DNA of 64,000 nucleotides from Porphyrobacter sp. SLTP (GTDB taxonomy: Bacteria > Pseudomonadota > Alphaproteobacteria > Sphingomonadales > Sphingomonadaceae): NCBI RefSeq assembly GCF_009905735.1, contig NZ_JAAALE010000013.1, positions 28,905 to 92,904 on the forward strand, read 5' to 3'. Position numbers and translations under genes: made by a program. The notes under the pieces were generated by a model that had not been told where the DNA came from, ran no database searches, and was given only the letters and a program-made list of their open reading frames with translations. Shown here piece by piece: positions 52,111 through 59,758 of the stretch; the first letter of the stretch is position 1; every line of letters begins with the position of its first letter.

Positions 52111-52419
52111 ATGGAAGGTTATCTCGCCCTGATGATCCCGATCATCGCGATGATGATCCCGATCGTCGCCATCTGGACCAAGCATCAACAGAAGCTGGCC
52201 GAAATGCAGATCGGCGCGACAGCCGAACAGACCGCCGAGAAGGCCGCGCAATATGCGACCCATATCCAGCGGCTCGAAGACCGGGTGCAAGTGCTCGAAC
52301 GCATCGTCACCGATCGCGGCTACGACATCGCCACCCAGATCGAAGCGCTGCGCGACCAGCGCCGGGTGGATGAGGGCATGGGCGTGCCGCTCGGCCTCGA
52401 GAAGAAGGAGCGCGTGTGA
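52111..52419 (+). CDS. PspB-like small membrane coiled-coil protein 1 (psp array)
   Basis: 102 residues. N-terminal membrane helix (LALMIPIIAMMIPIVAIWT), then a helix QQKLAEMQIGATAEQTAEKAAQYATHIQRLEDRVQVLERIVTD and the signature RGYDIATQIEALRDQ. Compared with E. coli PspB (RIQALESILD) the RVQVLERIVTD segment is the same heptad with an added IEALR extension. The protein ends in GVPLGLEKKERV, as does the next one. It follows pspC by 32 bases. Likely a single-pass membrane regulator or Psp adaptor. Confidence 0.82.
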   Translation: MEGYLALMIPIIAMMIPIVAIWTKHQQKLAEMQIGATAEQTAEKAAQYATHIQRLEDRVQVLERIVTDRGYDIATQIEALRDQRRVDEGMGVPLGLEKKERV

Positions 52420-52772
52420 TGCCACATGACCCGAGCTTCATCGTTGCCATCGTGATGGTCTGCACCGGTGGCTGGCTGATCAACAACTGGATCCGCGCCA
52501 AGCACGGCTATGCCCTTGAAGACGAATGGGGCGGCAAGACCGAACGCAAGGACACCGCAGAATCCCGCGCCGAGACCGAACGGCTGAAGACCGAAAACCG
52601 CGAACTCCACGGTAAGGTCGAGGCGATGCAGGACCGGCTGGTTGTGCTGGAGAAGATTGTCACCGACCGTGGCTACTCGCTCGCCCAGGAAATCGAAGCG
52701 CTGCGCGAAGTGCGGACGGCGGACCACGGCACGGGCGTTCCGCTCGGTCTCGAGAAGAAGGAGCGCGTGTAA
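52419..52772 (+). CDS. PspB-like small membrane coiled-coil protein 2 (psp array)
   Basis: 117 residues from ATG 52419 (one-base TGATG overlap). Membrane helix FIVAIVMVCTGGWLINNWI, an acidic linker, then a coiled coil with DRLVVLEKIVTDRGYSLAQEIEALRE. The last twelve residues GVPLGLEKKERV repeat those of protein 1, and the encoding DNA is nearly identical, so the two genes arose by a fairly recent duplication or exchange tail. Confidence 0.82.
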   Translation: MPHDPSFIVAIVMVCTGGWLINNWIRAKHGYALEDEWGGKTERKDTAESRAETERLKTENRELHGKVEAMQDRLVVLEKIVTDRGYSLAQEIEALREVRTADHGTGVPLGLEKKERV

Positions 52773-53131
52773 TGGAGAATTTCGACGCTTTTCTCCCGTA
52801 CCTCGGCTGGATCATCGGCGGCGGCTTCACGCTCGGCGCGCTCGGGATCCTTGCCTCGTTCCAGACCACCCGAATGAAGATCAAGAACGGTTATCCGCTT
52901 GAAGGCATGTGGGGCCAGTCACTGAAGCCCGGCTCGGACAAGGAGACCGCACACCGCGTCACTCTGCTGACCCAGGAAAACGCCGAACTGCGCGCCGAAC
53001 TGGGTGCGATGAAGGACCGGCTGGTCAATGTCGAACGGATCGTGACTGACGGCGGCTACCACCTCGGAGCGGAAATCGATGCGCTGCGGGACCGCGCCCT
53101 GTCCGGTCTCAAGGACAAGGGGGAAGCGTGA
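52772..53131 (+). CDS. PspB-like small membrane coiled-coil protein 3 (psp array)
   Basis: 119 residues from ATG 52772 (TAATG overlap). The N-terminus PYLGWIIGGGFTLGALGILASF spans the membrane once. The linker KNGYPLEGMWGQSLKPG recalls the HGYALEDEWGGK of protein 2. The coiled coil ends in DRLVNVERIVTDGGYHLGAEIDALRD. The signature is therefore kept while linker and tail differ. Confidence 0.82.
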   Translation: MENFDAFLPYLGWIIGGGFTLGALGILASFQTTRMKIKNGYPLEGMWGQSLKPGSDKETAHRVTLLTQENAELRAELGAMKDRLVNVERIVTDGGYHLGAEIDALRDRALSGLKDKGEA

Positions 53132-53445
53132 TGGCCGAAATGGTTCTGATAGCGATGACTATCGTCGCGATCGCTCTGATCACGGGCATGACCCTGAACG
53201 GCATCGTCGACAAGGTGATGCAGGGCAAGCGCATGCGCCATGACGTCCGGCCTCCTGCCGACCCGCACACCCCCGGCGTCCGCGAGATCGCTGAACGCCA
53301 GCAGATGATCGAAGATCGTCTGCGCGTGCTGGAACGGATCGCCACTGACCGTGGGAGCCTGCTGGCGGACGAAATCGAGGCGCTGCGCCGCGATACCCTC
53401 GCGCTGGCTCCCGCACAGGGCCAGACTGAGAATGTCGCACCATGA
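53131..53445 (+). CDS. PspB-like small membrane coiled-coil protein 4 (psp array)
   Basis: 104 residues from ATG 53131 (TGATG overlap). Membrane helix MVLIAMTIVAIALITGMTL, a linker KRMRHDVRPPADPHTPGVREIAERQQMI and the signature DRLRVLERIATDRGSLLADEIEALRRD, followed by a short Ala/Pro tail. Ile-Val-Thr-Asp is replaced by Ile-Ala-Thr-Asp here, the mildest change among the array members. Confidence 0.82.
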   Translation: MAEMVLIAMTIVAIALITGMTLNGIVDKVMQGKRMRHDVRPPADPHTPGVREIAERQQMIEDRLRVLERIATDRGSLLADEIEALRRDTLALAPAQGQTENVAP

Positions 53446-53753
53446 GCAGTTGGGCAATTGTCGCGCTGGTCGCGATTGTGATCTGGGGCATCGTTGAATC
53501 GATCCGGGCCCGGGCCGGGATCATCACCGACGAGGACGGCAACCAGAAGGTCGTGGCCCGTGAAGATGGGCGCAACCAGGCCGAAATCGAAGCCGCACGG
53601 CGCGAGGTGAGCGAACTCAAGGAACGGGTGAAGGTGCTCGAACGCATCGTCACCGATAGCAACACCGGCGATGCGCGCGTGACGGCGCAGATCGCTGCCG
53701 AAATCGAAGCGCTGCGGGCCCTTCCGCAGGCGAAGGAGGAACAGCGCAAATGA
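53442..53753 (+). CDS. PspB-like small membrane coiled-coil protein 5 (psp array)
   Basis: 103 residues from ATG 53442 (ATGA overlap). Membrane helix WAIVALVAIVIWGIVESI, a DEDGNQKVVARED linker, then EVSELKERVKVLERIVTDSNTGDARVTAQIAAEIEALRALPQ. The spacer between IVTD and EIEALR is longer than in proteins 1-4, but both halves of the signature are present. Confidence 0.8.
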   Translation: MSSWAIVALVAIVIWGIVESIRARAGIITDEDGNQKVVAREDGRNQAEIEAARREVSELKERVKVLERIVTDSNTGDARVTAQIAAEIEALRALPQAKEEQRK

Positions 53754-54001
53754 TCACTCCGCTTCTCGACCCTTCCGTGATCACCGCCACGTCCGGCTTG
53801 ATCGCGATCATCGTCATCGCCGCCGCGCTGCTGCGTGGCTGGCAGGGCTGGCTTGACCTCAAGCGGCAGGAGCTGGACCGCAACGCCCACCACCCTGCGG
53901 CGGCTGACGGTTCCAGCATCGGCACCGCCCGGATCGAGCTTGCCGATCTCAAGGAGCGCATCCGCAAGCTGGAAGCCATCGCCAGCGGCGTCGAACTGTG
54001 A
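53750..54001 (+). CDS. PspB-like small membrane coiled-coil protein 6, short form (psp array)
   Basis: 83 residues from ATG 53750 (ATGA overlap). Membrane helix LIAIIVIAAALLRGW, then ARIELADLKERIRKLEAIASGVEL. Only the first half of the signature (KERIRKLEAI) remains and the IEALR half is absent, so this member is closest in length to classical PspB. Confidence 0.72.
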   Translation: MITPLLDPSVITATSGLIAIIVIAAALLRGWQGWLDLKRQELDRNAHHPAAADGSSIGTARIELADLKERIRKLEAIASGVEL

Positions 54002-54174
54002 GCACAGCCCGCAACACCGCGACGCAAGCCGGCATCGGCCTTGGCACAGCGATCGCGGTGGCGATCAGCTGGAGCGTCAACAAGTCGATCATCTGGGCCA
54101 TCGTCCACGGCTTCTTCAGCTGGTTCTATGTGATCTACTATGCCCTCACCCGTCCCGGCGGCATCGGCGGGTAA
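53998..54174 (+). CDS. Small membrane protein, 58 aa, end of the psp array
   Basis: Starts at GTG 53998, whose TG also forms part of the preceding TGA, and stops at TAA 54174. The translation MSTARNTATQAGIGLGTAIAVAISWSVNKSIIWAIVHGFFSWFYVIYYALTRPGGIGG has two likely membrane segments. WAIVHGFFSWFYVIYY is a text often seen in small conserved bacterial membrane proteins of unknown role. It is coupled to the psp array by overlap and closes it. No coiled coil. Confidence 0.7.
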   Translation: MSTARNTATQAGIGLGTAIAVAISWSVNKSIIWAIVHGFFSWFYVIYYALTRPGGIGG

Positions 54175-54194
54175 TTCCGATCATCGTCACGTCT

Positions 54195-54297
54195 CGTCAT
54201 TGCGAGCCGCAGGCGAAGCAATCCACGGGCCGAGTTTGCAGCCGGTGCGGTCCATGTCCATGGATTGCCGCGTCGCCTTCGGCTCCTCGCAAAGACG
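54195..54297. repeat. Palindromic repeat, CGTCATTGCGAG type
   Basis: Left arm CGTCATTGCGAGCCGC... at 54195-54225 and right arm at 54261-54297 (ending ...CTCGCAAAGACG), partly mismatched, with a 35-base centre. It resembles a dispersed repeat found in many proteobacteria. It lies just after the psp array and may end or stabilise that transcript. Confidence 0.75.
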
Positions 54298-54338
54298 AAG
54301 CACTTGGGTTTTCCGGCGGAGCGGATTAACGGCTCCCC

Positions 54339-54749
54339 ATGCGCACCCTTTCCGACATTCTCGAAGAGTACGAATTTCTCGAAGGCGACGAGCGTTACGG
54401 CTTGCTGATCGAGCTTGGTCGCGCGCTTGAACCCATGCCTGATGCTCTCAAGACTGATGCGACACTGGTGCGCGGGTGTTCGGCGGCGGTGTGGGTCTAT
54501 CCCGCCTCGCAGGAGGAGCAGAAGCTGCATTTCCTCGCCGACAGCAATGCCGCGATCACCAAAGGGATCGTCGCACTGGTGATCGCCGCCGTGCAGGACA
54601 AGCCCGCCGCCGAGGTTGCGCAGATGGACGTGATGGGCGCGCTCGCCCCGTTCGATCTCAAGAGCCAGTTATCGAGCAACCGCACCCAAGGCGTGCCGAA
54701 CATGATCGCGCTGGTGAAGGAACACGCCGCAAGGCTGGCGACTGGCTGA
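54339..54749 (+). CDS. sufE: SufE family sulfur-transfer protein
   Basis: 136 residues: LSDILEEYEFLEGDERYGLLIELGRALEPMPD, LVRGCSAAVW with the sulfur-accepting Cys47, and FHLADSNAAITKG-like FLADSNAAITKGIVALVI. SufE takes persulfide from the cysteine desulfurase SufS and passes it to SufB in iron-sulfur cluster assembly. It stands apart from other suf genes in this window. Confidence 0.92.
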   Translation: MRTLSDILEEYEFLEGDERYGLLIELGRALEPMPDALKTDATLVRGCSAAVWVYPASQEEQKLHFLADSNAAITKGIVALVIAAVQDKPAAEVAQMDVMGALAPFDLKSQLSSNRTQGVPNMIALVKEHAARLATG

Positions 54750-54833
54750 CCTTCTGGCGCGCGGCGTTGGTTGGGGTAAAATCGTCGCCGGGGGACGAGC
54801 GCTGGGCGAGTCGCCCCGTTGAGGAGAACCGCA

Positions 54834-55211
54834 ATGCTCGCCGCCGCCAAGCCCGTCTGCTTTGTCCTCGCCGCCGATCTGCCCAAGGCGCGCGCCTTCT
54901 ACACCGACACGCTGGGCCTAACCGAAACCGGGGAGGATCCCTTCGCAGTCAGCTATGATCTGGCAGGCACGCTGCTGCGCCTCACCAAGGTGGAGGGGCA
55001 TACGCCCAACCCGCACACCGTACTCGGCTGGCAGGTGAGCGATATCGAGGCGGCGATCGACGCTTTCGTAGCCAAGGGCGTGACTTTCGCGATCTACGAG
55101 GGCTACGGGCAGGACGCGCGCGGCGTGTGGACGCACCCGGCATCGGGCGCCAAAGTCGCGTGGTTTCTCGATCCTGAGGGCAACAACCTGAGCCTGACGC
55201 AGGCCCCCTAA
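54834..55211 (+). CDS. VOC (glyoxalase/bleomycin-resistance) family protein
   Basis: 125 residues from ATG 54834 with GAGGAGAA upstream. One vicinal-oxygen-chelate domain: CFVLAADLPKARAFYTDTLGLTETGEDPFAVSYDL and ARGVWTHPASGAKVAWFLDPEGNNLSLTQ. Metal ligands of an active glyoxalase are not clear: the usual His at the first strand is Cys or Val-rich here. Substrate unknown. Converges with crtZ, overlapping by four bases. Confidence 0.83.
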   Translation: MLAAAKPVCFVLAADLPKARAFYTDTLGLTETGEDPFAVSYDLAGTLLRLTKVEGHTPNPHTVLGWQVSDIEAAIDAFVAKGVTFAIYEGYGQDARGVWTHPASGAKVAWFLDPEGNNLSLTQAP

Positions 55212-55738
55212 AGGTTGCGGCCCACCGTTTCGTAACCCTCGGCCCCGGCACTGTCGCGCACCACGGCAAGGCCCGCTTCCTTCTGCGCCTTCAGCTCTGC
55301 CTTCAGCTTGGCCGGATCGCGCGCGAAGACGAAGCCGAAACTCACACCGCCTTCTTTTCCGATGGTCGCATGGTGGAGCTTGTGCGCTTGCACCAGCCGC
55401 TTGGCGTAACCCTTGCGCGGCACCCACTTCCAGTAACGCTGATGGACGAGGCCGTCGTGCACCAAGGTATAGATCACCCCGTAAAGCGTGATCCCGACCG
55501 CGAACCACCACAGCCAGTCCCAATAGAGTGAGCCATAGATATACATCGCCGCGTTGATGGTGCCGAAGACGACCGCAAACAGATCGTTCTTCTCCAGCAC
55601 ATTGTCATGCGGCTCGTGATGATCGCGGTGCCAGCCCCAGCCCCAGCCATGCATGATGTACTTGTGCGCATACCATGCGAACAGCTCCATCCCGATCAGC
55701 GAGGACATGACGGTCAGGAACACTTCGAGCCAGCTCAT
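55208..55738 (-). CDS. crtZ: Beta-carotene hydroxylase (CrtZ type)
   Basis: 176 residues with the histidine clusters of fatty-acid-hydroxylase-type carotenoid 3-hydroxylases: HKYIMHGWGWGWHRDHHEPH (His25-His44) and HDGLVHQRYW with HKLHHAT further on, between four membrane helices. It adds 3-hydroxyls to beta-ionone rings, giving zeaxanthin, or with CrtW astaxanthin. The start overlaps the stop of the ketolase gene (ATGA), so both are co-translated. Confidence 0.93.
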   Translation of the reverse strand: MSWLEVFLTVMSSLIGMELFAWYAHKYIMHGWGWGWHRDHHEPHDNVLEKNDLFAVVFGTINAAMYIYGSLYWDWLWWFAVGITLYGVIYTLVHDGLVHQRYWKWVPRKGYAKRLVQAHKLHHATIGKEGGVSFGFVFARDPAKLKAELKAQKEAGLAVVRDSAGAEGYETVGRNL

Positions 55739-56532
55739 GCAGGCACCTTCTCGATCAATTCAACCCGGCCCACCCCGGCCCGGCGCGCACGCGGCAGCGC
55801 CCACCACGGCACATCGGGGCGGCGGTGGTGTTCCAGATGATAGCCGAAATGGAAGCACGAGGCGAGGCTCGCCAGCGTGCCGAAATCCTCGCTCCGCGTG
55901 TTGTGGCGGTCAGCGAAATCCGTCGTATCCTCGCCCGGCGCATGGCGGTGCGGGCGGAAGGTGCCGAAGTAGAACAGCTGGAGCGATGATCCCAGCGCAG
56001 GCAGTCCATAGAGCAGCACGATCTGCACCATCGGAATATCCAGCACCAGCCAATAGATACCGACCACGGTGTGCACAAACAGGATCGAACGCCAGCCGAA
56101 ATAGCGCCGGAAGAAGGTGCCGTACCACCGCAGGAAATCACCCGGATTGTGCTCGTCGAAATCGGGATCGCCCGGACGGCCGGCCAGCTTGTGATGATCG
56201 AAATGCGCATCGCGCAGCTGCCGCCATGCGAACCCCGCATAGAGCGCAAGCAGCACCGCGCCGATTGCTCCGTTGGTGCGCGGCTGACCGGGCACCAGCG
56301 TCCCGTGCATCGCATCGTGGCAGACAATGAACACGCCCACGGAAAGCCAGCACTGCACCGCTGCCAGCGCCAGCGCGAAGGGCCAGTTCGTCCACGTCAG
56401 TTCGAAAACGAACATGCCGTAAGCGTGGATCCCCAGCCAGCTCCCGGCAATGGCCAAGGCCAGCGCAAGGCCTATGGCGCTCTGCAAGGTCCGCTTGGGC
56501 AGCGTGAAGCCTGGGGCAAAATGCGGGTTCAT
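55735..56532 (-). CDS. crtW: Beta-carotene ketolase (CrtW type)
   Basis: 265 residues from ATG 56532 (an upstream in-frame segment has no similarity to the family). Membrane-bound di-iron enzyme with HDAMHG (72-77), HFDHH (109-113) and HLEHHRRPDVPWW near the C-terminus. The LGIHAYGMFVFELT text separates it from plain fatty-acid desaturases. It introduces 4-keto groups into beta-carotene or zeaxanthin. With CrtZ it suggests astaxanthin or adonixanthin pigments. Confidence 0.9.
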   Translation of the reverse strand: MNPHFAPGFTLPKRTLQSAIGLALALAIAGSWLGIHAYGMFVFELTWTNWPFALALAAVQCWLSVGVFIVCHDAMHGTLVPGQPRTNGAIGAVLLALYAGFAWRQLRDAHFDHHKLAGRPGDPDFDEHNPGDFLRWYGTFFRRYFGWRSILFVHTVVGIYWLVLDIPMVQIVLLYGLPALGSSLQLFYFGTFRPHRHAPGEDTTDFADRHNTRSEDFGTLASLASCFHFGYHLEHHRRPDVPWWALPRARRAGVGRVELIEKVPA

Positions 56533-56628
56533 CGGACCAAGGATACGCACGGGCAAGCCATGCAGATGCGTATAGACCGCGCGGCCCCTAAGGCAATTGC
56601 GTTTGCGCGAACGTGCATCGCGCACAAC

Positions 56629-56662
56629 AAAACGCCGGTGCCCCTTGGGACACCGGCGTTTT
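56629..56662 (-). terminator. Terminator of the GlsB/YeaQ-like gene
   Basis: A perfect 12-bp stem AAAACGCCGGTG / CACCGGCGTTTT (56629-56640 and 56651-56662) with a 10-base loop, 25 bases after the stop of the downstream-coded small membrane gene (56688). The arms begin with A and end with T runs, so it can work in both directions. Confidence 0.85.
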
Positions 56663-56687
56663 GGTCGCTAGACATTGCGGATCAGTC

Positions 56688-56942
56688 CTACCGTCGGCGG
56701 AGCAGATTGAGGACCGCGAGCAGAATGATCGAGCCCAGCAGTGAAACGGCTATCGCGCTGAGGCTGAGATCGCCGCTCAGGATGTTGCCGCCGCCGATCA
56801 AGGGATTGAGAAGGAATCCGGCGAGCAGCGCGCCGACAATTCCCACGACAACATTCATCAGAATACCGCCGCCGCCGCCGACCAACATGCTGGCGACCCA
56901 GCCGATCAAGCCGCCGACGATCAAAAGGATTATCAAGTTCAT
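56688..56942 (-). CDS. GlsB/YeaQ/YmgE family membrane protein
   Basis: 84 residues from ATG 56942. Three glycine-rich membrane helices (LIILLIVGGLIGWVASMLVGGGGGILMNVVVGIVGALLAGFLLNP, LLGSIILLAVLNLLRRR), the typical length and layout of the family once annotated as transglycosylase-associated. General stress association is known for some members; no enzyme activity is shown. Confidence 0.9.
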   Translation of the reverse strand: MNLIILLIVGGLIGWVASMLVGGGGGILMNVVVGIVGALLAGFLLNPLIGGGNILSGDLSLSAIAVSLLGSIILLAVLNLLRRR

Positions 56943-57083
56943 TGCAGTTTTTTCCAATCTGTATGGTCACTGCGGATAGTCGGAGCCGGTTGGTCGAACA
57001 TACTGACCAAGTCTGGCGCGCCGGGCCTGCCAGTGACATCTATCCTGCCGACAAATCAGCCGCTCAGAGATATGGCGCAGCGC

Positions 57084-57365
57084 TCAATTCGTGACCTTGT
57101 CGACCGCTTCTTCTGCCGCGGCGCCGACTTGCTCGGCCGCATCGCCCACCTGTTGAGCGGCTTCGCCAACGGCAGCGTCCTTGGCCGCCTCGGAATCGCT
57201 CATCTGCGAGAACACGAACAGGGCCGCTACGGCGATCAGAACCAATACGATCAACCCGATCCACTTGGTGCCGCCGCCAGAGCTTGGCTGGTCGGTGACG
57301 ATTGTGGTGGTGGTGTGCGTGTTGCCTTCCGGCGTGCGCGTCTCAGTGATGCGTTCTTCGGTCAT
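57084..57365 (-). CDS. Small single-pass membrane protein, 93 aa
   Basis: A Thr-rich N-terminus (ITETRTPEGNTHTTTTIVTD), one membrane helix (WIGLIVLVLIAVAALFVF) and an acidic Ala/Glu/Gln amphipathic helix (AAKDAAVGEAAQQVGDAAEQVGAAAEEAVDKV) with heptad-like repeats. No family recognised. The layout of an N-terminal tail, single helix and amphipathic segment resembles small stress-type membrane proteins. The gene precedes the GlsB-like gene on the same strand by 141 bases. Confidence 0.65.
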   Translation of the reverse strand: MTEERITETRTPEGNTHTTTTIVTDQPSSGGGTKWIGLIVLVLIAVAALFVFSQMSDSEAAKDAAVGEAAQQVGDAAEQVGAAAEEAVDKVTN

Positions 57366-57547
57366 GTCGATTTCCTAGCTGGTAATACGCAATCACCCGC
57401 AGGCATTGCTGCCTGAATTGCAACATCACTTGTTAGGAATCGAACGTATTCTGCGCGGCCAAGCGGCAGGCATCGAACAGCATTGCGCTTCTTGCAGTCG
57501 AATATTCGTTTCGGGGGCGATGCCCTTAAATCGGGCCGTCCGCGCCC

Positions 57548-57964
57548 TCACTCCCCGTTGGGGAAGAAGAATTCGCGCAGATGCTCGCCGATGCGCGCGG
57601 GGCGCAGGGTTGCGGCATCGATGCAGCACCAGCTTGATTGCACCTCGGCCAGCACCTCTTCGCCGCGCTTGATCAGCGTCGAATAGAACGCGCGCGCGCC
57701 GTTGAAGCGTTCGAGCACGGTCTGGGCGATCACGTCGTCTTCGAGGAAGGCGGGTTTGCGATAGGTGATCTCGTGCTTCAGCGCGACCCACGCCTTGCTC
57801 GCCACATCCTCAGCCGGAGCGATCCCGCGCCAATGCGCCAGCACCGCGTCCTGCACCCAGTTGAGGTACCGCGCGTTGTTGACGTGTCCCATGAAGTCGA
57901 TGTCGCCCGGCTGGACGATGATCGGGTGAAGAAAAGCGACCGCAGGGGATTCGTTTGCTGACAT
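57548..57964 (-). CDS. Acyl-CoA thioesterase, 4HBT/YbgC type
   Basis: 138 residues of the hotdog fold with the 4-hydroxybenzoyl-CoA thioesterase signature VQPGDIDFMGHVNNARYLNWVQDAVLAHW (Asp in the DFMGHV turn), KHEITYRKPAFLEDDVIAQTVLERFNGARAFYSTLIKRGEEVLAEVQSSWCCID. Likely cleaves short or aromatic acyl-CoAs. The start follows the standard ATG with no close neighbours. Confidence 0.88.
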   Translation of the reverse strand: MSANESPAVAFLHPIIVQPGDIDFMGHVNNARYLNWVQDAVLAHWRGIAPAEDVASKAWVALKHEITYRKPAFLEDDVIAQTVLERFNGARAFYSTLIKRGEEVLAEVQSSWCCIDAATLRPARIGEHLREFFFPNGE

Positions 57965-58092
57965 GCCTGTAAGCTAGCGCAAGATTATGACAATTTCCAC
58001 CAAGGCGTGTCGATGAATTGCCGCAATCTTGCCACGGCTCGGCAATCGTGACTATTGGGCCGCACTCTCACCCCCGGATAATGGACCCGATC

Positions 58093-59523
58093 ATGGCTAG
58101 CCGCCCTCGCACCCTCTACGAAAAGATCTGGGACGCGCATGTCGTGGAGACGCGCGATGACGGGACGGCGCTGATCTATATTGACCGGCATCTGGTGCAC
58201 GAAGTGACCAGCCCGCAGGCTTTCGAGGCGCTCAAAGTGGCCGGGCGACCGGTGCGGCGGCCTGAATTGACCCTTGCAGTACCCGACCACAACCTGCCGA
58301 CGACTGCGCGACGAGACGCCAACGGCATGCCGATGCCCATCGCCGATCCCGAAAGCGCAGCGCAGCTCGCCGCGCTTGAGGTCAACGCACCCGCGTTCGG
58401 CATCCGCTACATCCCCGCAACCGCCAAGGAGCAGGGGATCGTCCATGTGGTGGGGCCGGAACAGGGCTTCTCGCTCCCCGGCACGACCATCGTCTGCGGC
58501 GATTCGCATACCGCCTGTCACGGCGGGCTCGGCGCGCTGGCCTTCGGGATCGGAACGAGCGAGGTCGAGCACGTCCTCGCCACCCAAACGCTGTTGCTCC
58601 AGCAATCGAAACCGATGGAAGTGCGCGTCGAAGGCGATCTTGGCCCCGGCATCAGCGCCAAGGATCTGATCCTCCACATCATCGGCCGCATCGGGGCGGC
58701 GGGCGGCAGCGGCTACGTGATCGAATATCGCGGGGCGGTGTTCGAGCGGATGACGGTCGAGGAGCGCCTCACGGTCTGCAACATGAGCATCGAGGCTGGC
58801 GCGCGCGCCGGTCTGATCGCGCCGGATGACACCACCTTCGCCTACCTCAAGGGCCGTCCGATGGCCCCGCAAGGCGCGGAATGGGACGCGGCGGTCGCCT
58901 ATTGGCGCACGCTCCACAGCGATGTCGGCGCGGTGTTTGCCAAGTCGGTCACGATCAACGCCGCCGATGTCGAGCCGAGCGTCACCTGGGGCACCAGCCC
59001 CGAAGACGTGGTGGCGATTGGCGGGCGCGTGCCCTCCCCCGCGGATTTCGCCGACGAGTCCAAGCGGGTGGCTGTGCAAAAGAGCCTCGATTACATGGGC
59101 CTTGTCCCCGGCACTCCGATGACCGAGGTTCCAATCGAGAACGTGTTCATCGGCAGTTGCACCAACAGCCGCATCGAAGACCTGCGCGCCGCCGCCGCGA
59201 TCCTCAAGGGCCGCCACAAGGCCGACAATGTCCGCTGGGCCATCGTCGTGCCGGGGTCGGGTCTGGTCAAGGCGCAGGCCGAGGATGAAGGCCTCGACAA
59301 GGTGTTTACCGACGCCGGCTTCGAATGGCGCGAGCCGGGCTGTTCGGCCTGCCTCGGCATGAACCCCGACAAGGTGCCGCCGGGTGAACGCTGCGCTTCG
59401 ACCAGCAACCGCAACTTTGTCGGCCGCCAAGGGCCCGGAGCGCGCACGCATCTTGTCTCGCCCGCGATGGCCGCGGCTGCCGCTGTCACCGGGCGCCTCA
59501 CCGACGTGCGCGAACTGGTGTGA
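58093..59523 (+). CDS. leuC: 3-isopropylmalate dehydratase large subunit
   Basis: 476 residues from ATG 58093 (ATG 58081, four codons up, is also possible). Aconitase-family features: [46 protein letters not shown], iron-sulfur cysteines in IGSCTNSR and [13 protein letters not shown], and the substrate loop [13 protein letters not shown]. It isomerises isopropylmalate in leucine biosynthesis with LeuD, encoded 235 bases on. Confidence 0.97.
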   Translation: MASRPRTLYEKIWDAHVVETRDDGTALIYIDRHLVHEVTSPQAFEALKVAGRPVRRPELTLAVPDHNLPTTARRDANGMPMPIADPESAAQLAALEVNAPAFGIRYIPATAKEQGIVHVVGPEQGFSLPGTTIVCGDSHTACHGGLGALAFGIGTSEVEHVLATQTLLLQQSKPMEVRVEGDLGPGISAKDLILHIIGRIGAAGGSGYVIEYRGAVFERMTVEERLTVCNMSIEAGARAGLIAPDDTTFAYLKGRPMAPQGAEWDAAVAYWRTLHSDVGAVFAKSVTINAADVEPSVTWGTSPEDVVAIGGRVPSPADFADESKRVAVQKSLDYMGLVPGTPMTEVPIENVFIGSCTNSRIEDLRAAAAILKGRHKADNVRWAIVVPGSGLVKAQAEDEGLDKVFTDAGFEWREPGCSACLGMNPDKVPPGERCASTSNRNFVGRQGPGARTHLVSPAMAAAAAVTGRLTDVRELV

Positions 59524-59568
59524 CGCCAGCCCCTTGAAACACCGCCGCGTGAGGCGCAAGGTAACAGC

Positions 59569-59745
59569 ATGACCGACAAGCCCAAATCGAACACCACCCG
59601 CAACGCCGCGATTGCTGCCGCCGGTGCCATCGGATCGGCAGCGATTGCTGCCGCGCTGCTCTACACGAACAAGCGCAAGAAAAAGCCGAACGAGCCGACG
59701 CAGCCCAGGCCGATTCCGTCGGGCGAGCCGCCGCAAACTGATTGA
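59569..59745 (+). CDS. Small single-pass membrane protein between leuC and leuD, 58 aa
   Basis: From ATG 59569 to TGA 59745. Polar start [12 protein letters not shown], one Ala-rich membrane helix ([20 protein letters not shown]), then a basic [26 protein letters not shown] tail. The codon third positions are GC-rich and the frame is open for its full length between leuC and leuD, so translation is likely. No family recognised. A membrane anchor or a translation-coupling leader for leuD are possibilities. Confidence 0.6.
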   Translation: MTDKPKSNTTRNAAIAAAGAIGSAAIAAALLYTNKRKKKPNEPTQPRPIPSGEPPQTD

Positions 59746-59758
59746 GGACAACCGCCCG

